Origin: Virgibacillus litoralis
GTDB taxonomy: Bacteria; Bacillota; Bacilli; Bacillales; Amphibacillaceae
Assembly: GCF_017873675.1 (NCBI RefSeq)
Contig: NZ_JAGGKK010000001.1
Span: 62,001 to 126,000 of the forward strand
Direction: 5' to 3'
Length of the DNA stretch: 64,000 bases
In this document: positions 61,645 through 64,000 of the stretch, piece after piece
How the letters are laid out: each line of letters begins with the position of its first letter
Numbering within the stretch: the first letter of the stretch is position 1
The notes under the pieces: model-generated
Told to the model about the DNA's origin: nothing
What the model saw: the letters and a program-made list of their open reading frames with translations, nothing else
The model's database searches: none
Made by a program: the position numbers and the translations under genes

Positions 61645-61674
61645 AAAAAAACGCTTCTATCTATTGTAGAAACG
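61645..61674 (-). terminator. terminator downstream of tRNA-Val
   Basis: Leftward reading gives GCGTTTCTA...TAGAAGCGT with TTTTTTT after it. A second AAAGCC/GGCTTT hairpin is at about 61694-61728. Confidence 0.75.
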
Positions 61675-61786
61675 CACCCATAGCATAATGACTAAAGCCC
61701 TCTAACAAATTGGATTAGTAAGAAAGGCTTTATACTTTTTTAATTGCAAAATAAAAGAACCCTTATCTATCAAGGATTCCTAGCTA

Positions 61787-61859
61787 TGATTCCGATTGGG
61801 CTCGAACCAACGACCTCATGCCTGTCAAGCATGCGCTCTCCCAGCTGAGCTACGGAATC
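61787..61859 (-). tRNA. tRNA-Val (anticodon GAC)
   Basis: A 73-nt cloverleaf: acceptor stem GATTCCG/CGGAATC with discriminator A, D arm GCTC/GAGC, anticodon stem CATGC/GCATG with loop TTGACAG (anticodon GAC), T arm GTTGG/CCAAT with TTCGAGC. CCA is not encoded. Its 3' end is duplicated at 59238-59280. Confidence 0.95.
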
Positions 61860-61984
61860 GTAAAAATAGTAAATATCGGACAACTATTACTATATAGTAG
61901 AATGATAAATTCTGTCAATATGTTTTTGTACTGAGTACGGAAAATACTGTCCCCTGCCCGCTCCAGGTGTTAGCACCTCGATTT

Positions 61985-62103
61985 ATTCAGTCTTCGCCAG
62001 CGATTATTCAGTTTCATACGATGATTCTGCGTTTATTCAGGATTCAGCACCAGTGATTCAGGATTCGTGGCACAACATTCAGGATTCACCCGGGTTTATT
62101 CAG
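61985..62103. repeat. ATTCAG array phased at 21 bp
   Basis: ATTCAG starts at 61985, 62006, 62035, 62056, 62077 and 62098: steps of 21, 29, 21, 21 and 21 bp. Most units continue GATTC (ATTCAGGATTC). The rest of the unit varies. It lies in the 404-bp gap (61860-62263) upstream of the ABC exporter. Confidence 0.85.
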
Positions 62104-62263
62104 TTTTCGCGCCCTTTTCCCCTATAAAAAAAACACAACAACTCCACAAAAAATACTTCCACACTCGAAATAAAAACGTTTTCCTATTATAATAGATTTT
62201 ACACATATTTCGCCTTTCAGGATGGCGATAATCCAAGTTTTTCTTGCATCGGAGGTTCATCAC

Positions 62264-63994
62264 GTGAAGAATGTTTTTTCTTTTTTGAAACCGTATAAAA
62301 TTCCTATTTCAGTAGCATATAGCCTGACAATAATTGAGCTTATGGTTGAACTGCTTCTTCCCTTCTTTCTAGGGAAGATGATTAATGATGGGGTTATGAA
62401 TAAGGATCTAGATACGATTATGATGTGGGGCTTGATTATGATTGGCCTTGCTTTTACTGCGTTTATAGCTGGGATTTTCAATTCCTTTTTTGCGTCGCAT
62501 ACGAGTTTGGGATTTGCTTATGATGTTCGGGAGAAGCTGTTTCATAAGATTCAGTCATTCTCATTTGCGAACTTGAATCAATATCCGACATCTGGGCTTG
62601 TTACGCGGTTTACGAATGACGTCCGGCAGCTGCAAAATACGATTTTTATGGCGTTAAGGATTATGACAAAAGCACCATTGATTGTTATCGGCGGTGTGGT
62701 GATGGCATTTATTGTGAATGCTAAGCTCGCACTGATTTTCCTAATTACGGTGCCACTTCTTGTTGTTTTTATATTATGGGTTCTCAAGGTTGCGAGTCAA
62801 ATGTTCGATATGGTGCAAAGCCGTGTGGATAATGTAAACCGCGTAATGCAGGAGAATCTTGCTGGGATGCGGTTGATCAAAGCATTTCTTCGCCGTAACC
62901 ATGAGGAAGAGCGATTTACCAAAGCAAATAGCGATCTGGCAACGATGACACGGTCGACATTTCGTTTTATTGAAGCATCGATGCCGATTTTATTATTTGT
63001 AATGAATTTAAGTCTTATTTTCATTTTATGGTACGGAAACTCACTAGCAGTATCTGGGCAGACATCAGTTGGTGACGTTGTTGCGATAGTGAATTATGCA
63101 TTACGCGTGGCAATGGCGATTTCAATGTTCACATTTATTATCCTGGCATTTTCGCGTGCAAAGGCGTCTGCCGAACGTTTAAATCAGGTGCTCAGTGTTA
63201 ATGTTGACCTTGTGGACCATCAGGATGCACGGGATGAGGCTGCTGTCCCTAGCGGAAAAATTGAGTTTGATGACATTTCATTCAAGTACCCAAACCAACA
63301 AGAACCAGTACTTAATGACATTTCATTCCAGGTCAACCCAGGTGAAAAGCTTGCGATAATTGGTGCTACAGGATCTGGTAAAACATCATTATTCCAGTTA
63401 ATTCCACGGCTGTACAATGTAATAAACGGTAATATCTATATTGACGATAAGCCGATTACGTTCTATACATTGGAACAGCTTAGGCGGAGTATTGGTTATG
63501 TTCCTCAGAACCCGCTCCTGTTCACCGGTTCTGTCACTGATAATATTGCATGGGGAAAAGAACATGCATCACAGGAGGAAGTTTTTCAGGCGGCACGGGA
63601 TGCGCAAATTCATGAAACAATTATGGACTTGTCTGACCAATACGATACAAAGATCGGGCAAAAAGGTGTCAATCTATCTGGCGGTCAGAAGCAGCGGATT
63701 TCAATTGCGCGCGCATTGATCCGCCGTCCGAAAATACTAATGCTTGATGACAGTACGAGTGCTTTGGATCTTGCGACTGAATCCAAGCTGCTCGATGCGA
63801 TTCAGCATGATGATTGCACAACGTTAATTATTACTCAGAAAATATCTACTGCCATGAGTGCTGATCGCATTTTACTGATGGATAATGGTGAAGTGCTTGC
63901 CCTTGGTACACATGATGAATTAGTTGTGCAGTCTAGTCTATACCGCAGAATTGTGGAATCACAGTTTGGAAAGGAGCTTCCTGATGCCACTTAA
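62264..63994 (+). CDS. ABC exporter half-transporter with degenerate ATPase site (YfiB-like)
   Basis: A 576-residue fusion of six membrane helices (first 310 residues) and an ABC ATPase. Walker A is GATGSGKTS, signature LSGGQKQR. Walker B is ILMLDDSTSALD, in which the catalytic glutamate is replaced by Asp, and the switch region is TQKIST, where His is replaced by Gln. Such a degenerate site is known from one partner of heterodimeric exporters (TM287/288, BmrCD, YfiBC). A second gene starts at 63984, overlapping by 11 nt. GTG 62264 is preferred because GGAGG lies 8 nt upstream; the frame from 62222 is longer but without ribosome site. Confidence 0.88.
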   Translation: MKNVFSFLKPYKIPISVAYSLTIIELMVELLLPFFLGKMINDGVMNKDLDTIMMWGLIMIGLAFTAFIAGIFNSFFASHTSLGFAYDVREKLFHKIQSFSFANLNQYPTSGLVTRFTNDVRQLQNTIFMALRIMTKAPLIVIGGVVMAFIVNAKLALIFLITVPLLVVFILWVLKVASQMFDMVQSRVDNVNRVMQENLAGMRLIKAFLRRNHEEERFTKANSDLATMTRSTFRFIEASMPILLFVMNLSLIFILWYGNSLAVSGQTSVGDVVAIVNYALRVAMAISMFTFIILAFSRAKASAERLNQVLSVNVDLVDHQDARDEAAVPSGKIEFDDISFKYPNQQEPVLNDISFQVNPGEKLAIIGATGSGKTSLFQLIPRLYNVINGNIYIDDKPITFYTLEQLRRSIGYVPQNPLLFTGSVTDNIAWGKEHASQEEVFQAARDAQIHETIMDLSDQYDTKIGQKGVNLSGGQKQRISIARALIRRPKILMLDDSTSALDLATESKLLDAIQHDDCTTLIITQKISTAMSADRILLMDNGEVLALGTHDELVVQSSLYRRIVESQFGKELPDAT

Positions 63995-64000
63995 AGATAT
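63984..64000 (+). CDS. second half-transporter of the exporter (start only)
   Basis: ATG 63984 with GGAG 7 nt upstream opens a new frame (MPLKD) inside the end of the YfiB-like gene. Only 17 nt are visible, so identity as the YfiC-like partner is inferred from the overlap and from the need for a catalytic partner. Confidence 0.5.

Noticed and set aside
61985-62103. ATTCAG repeats as a CRISPR array
   Set aside because: Repeats are only 6-11 bp, spacing is 21 bp and no cas gene is near.

Overview
The window is AT-rich DNA from a member of the Bacillaceae. Sda, OpuC, DegV, a YdaG-like stress protein, DUF3231, DUF3953 and YfiB-type genes, strong GGAGG ribosome sites and frequent TTG starts all fit this. 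OpuC and the dispersed repeats suggest a halotolerant Virgibacillus/Oceanobacillus-like genus, but that is inference. No complete phage, CRISPR array or rRNA operon is present.

Layout. 1-3901 (minus): a catabolic operon of HpaB-type flavin monooxygenase, stand-alone FAD synthetase, 3-hydroxyanthranilate dioxygenase, ACMS decarboxylase and a RidA-type deaminase cut by the window edge; this is the upper pathway for anthranilate/3-hydroxyanthranilate. 4324-8124 (minus): a DctPQM TRAP transporter and an IclR regulator, probably its uptake and control. 8646-14885: DegV, an MBL hydrolase with a nitronate monooxygenase, a vanadium-haloperoxidase-like protein, a repeat-containing membrane protein and DUF3231. 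15136-17641 (minus): a ZorA/ZorB-like membrane motor pair without recognisable Zorya effectors. 17804-21682: a flavin reductase and two MFS-type transporters. 21803-23310: two Pro/Gly-rich convergent proteins. 23608-27452 (minus): a ParA plus SAP-like protein module lying between a broken copy and the intact copy of an ABC permease, then its ATPase. 27678-36916 (minus): CocE/NonD hydrolase, TetR, OpuCABCD osmolyte transporter and a secreted GH84 enzyme. 37226-41155: stress and membrane proteins, including DUF3137 plus LemA. 41295-47645 (minus): a 3-hydroxybutyrate/ketone-body operon (GntP permease, thiolase, 3-HB dehydrogenase, ScoAB) behind a sigma-54 promoter with three matching activator sites and its own enhancer-binding protein. 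47774-52681: a phosphodiesterase-like protein, Sda, two MEDS-domain proteins and a 2-hydroxyacid dehydrogenase. 53.2-57.9 kb: an island of small membrane proteins separated by copies of one hairpin repeat. 58125-64000: an EamA transporter, an ECF sigma/anti-sigma/lipoprotein set bracketed by a tRNA-Val gene and a 43-bp copy of its 3' end, and half of a YfiBC-type heterodimeric ABC exporter.

Several repeat families run through the intergenic DNA: a GGGACAGGTTCCTCGTCCC palindrome at gene ends, an 87-88 bp structured element with a compensatory base change, a GGGTGC...GCACCC hairpin confined to the 53-58 kb island, and a 21-bp-phased ATTCAG array. The least explained items are the orphan ZorAB-like pair, the ParA/SAP module flanked by 125-bp direct repeats, and the tRNA-flanked sigma-factor cassette.
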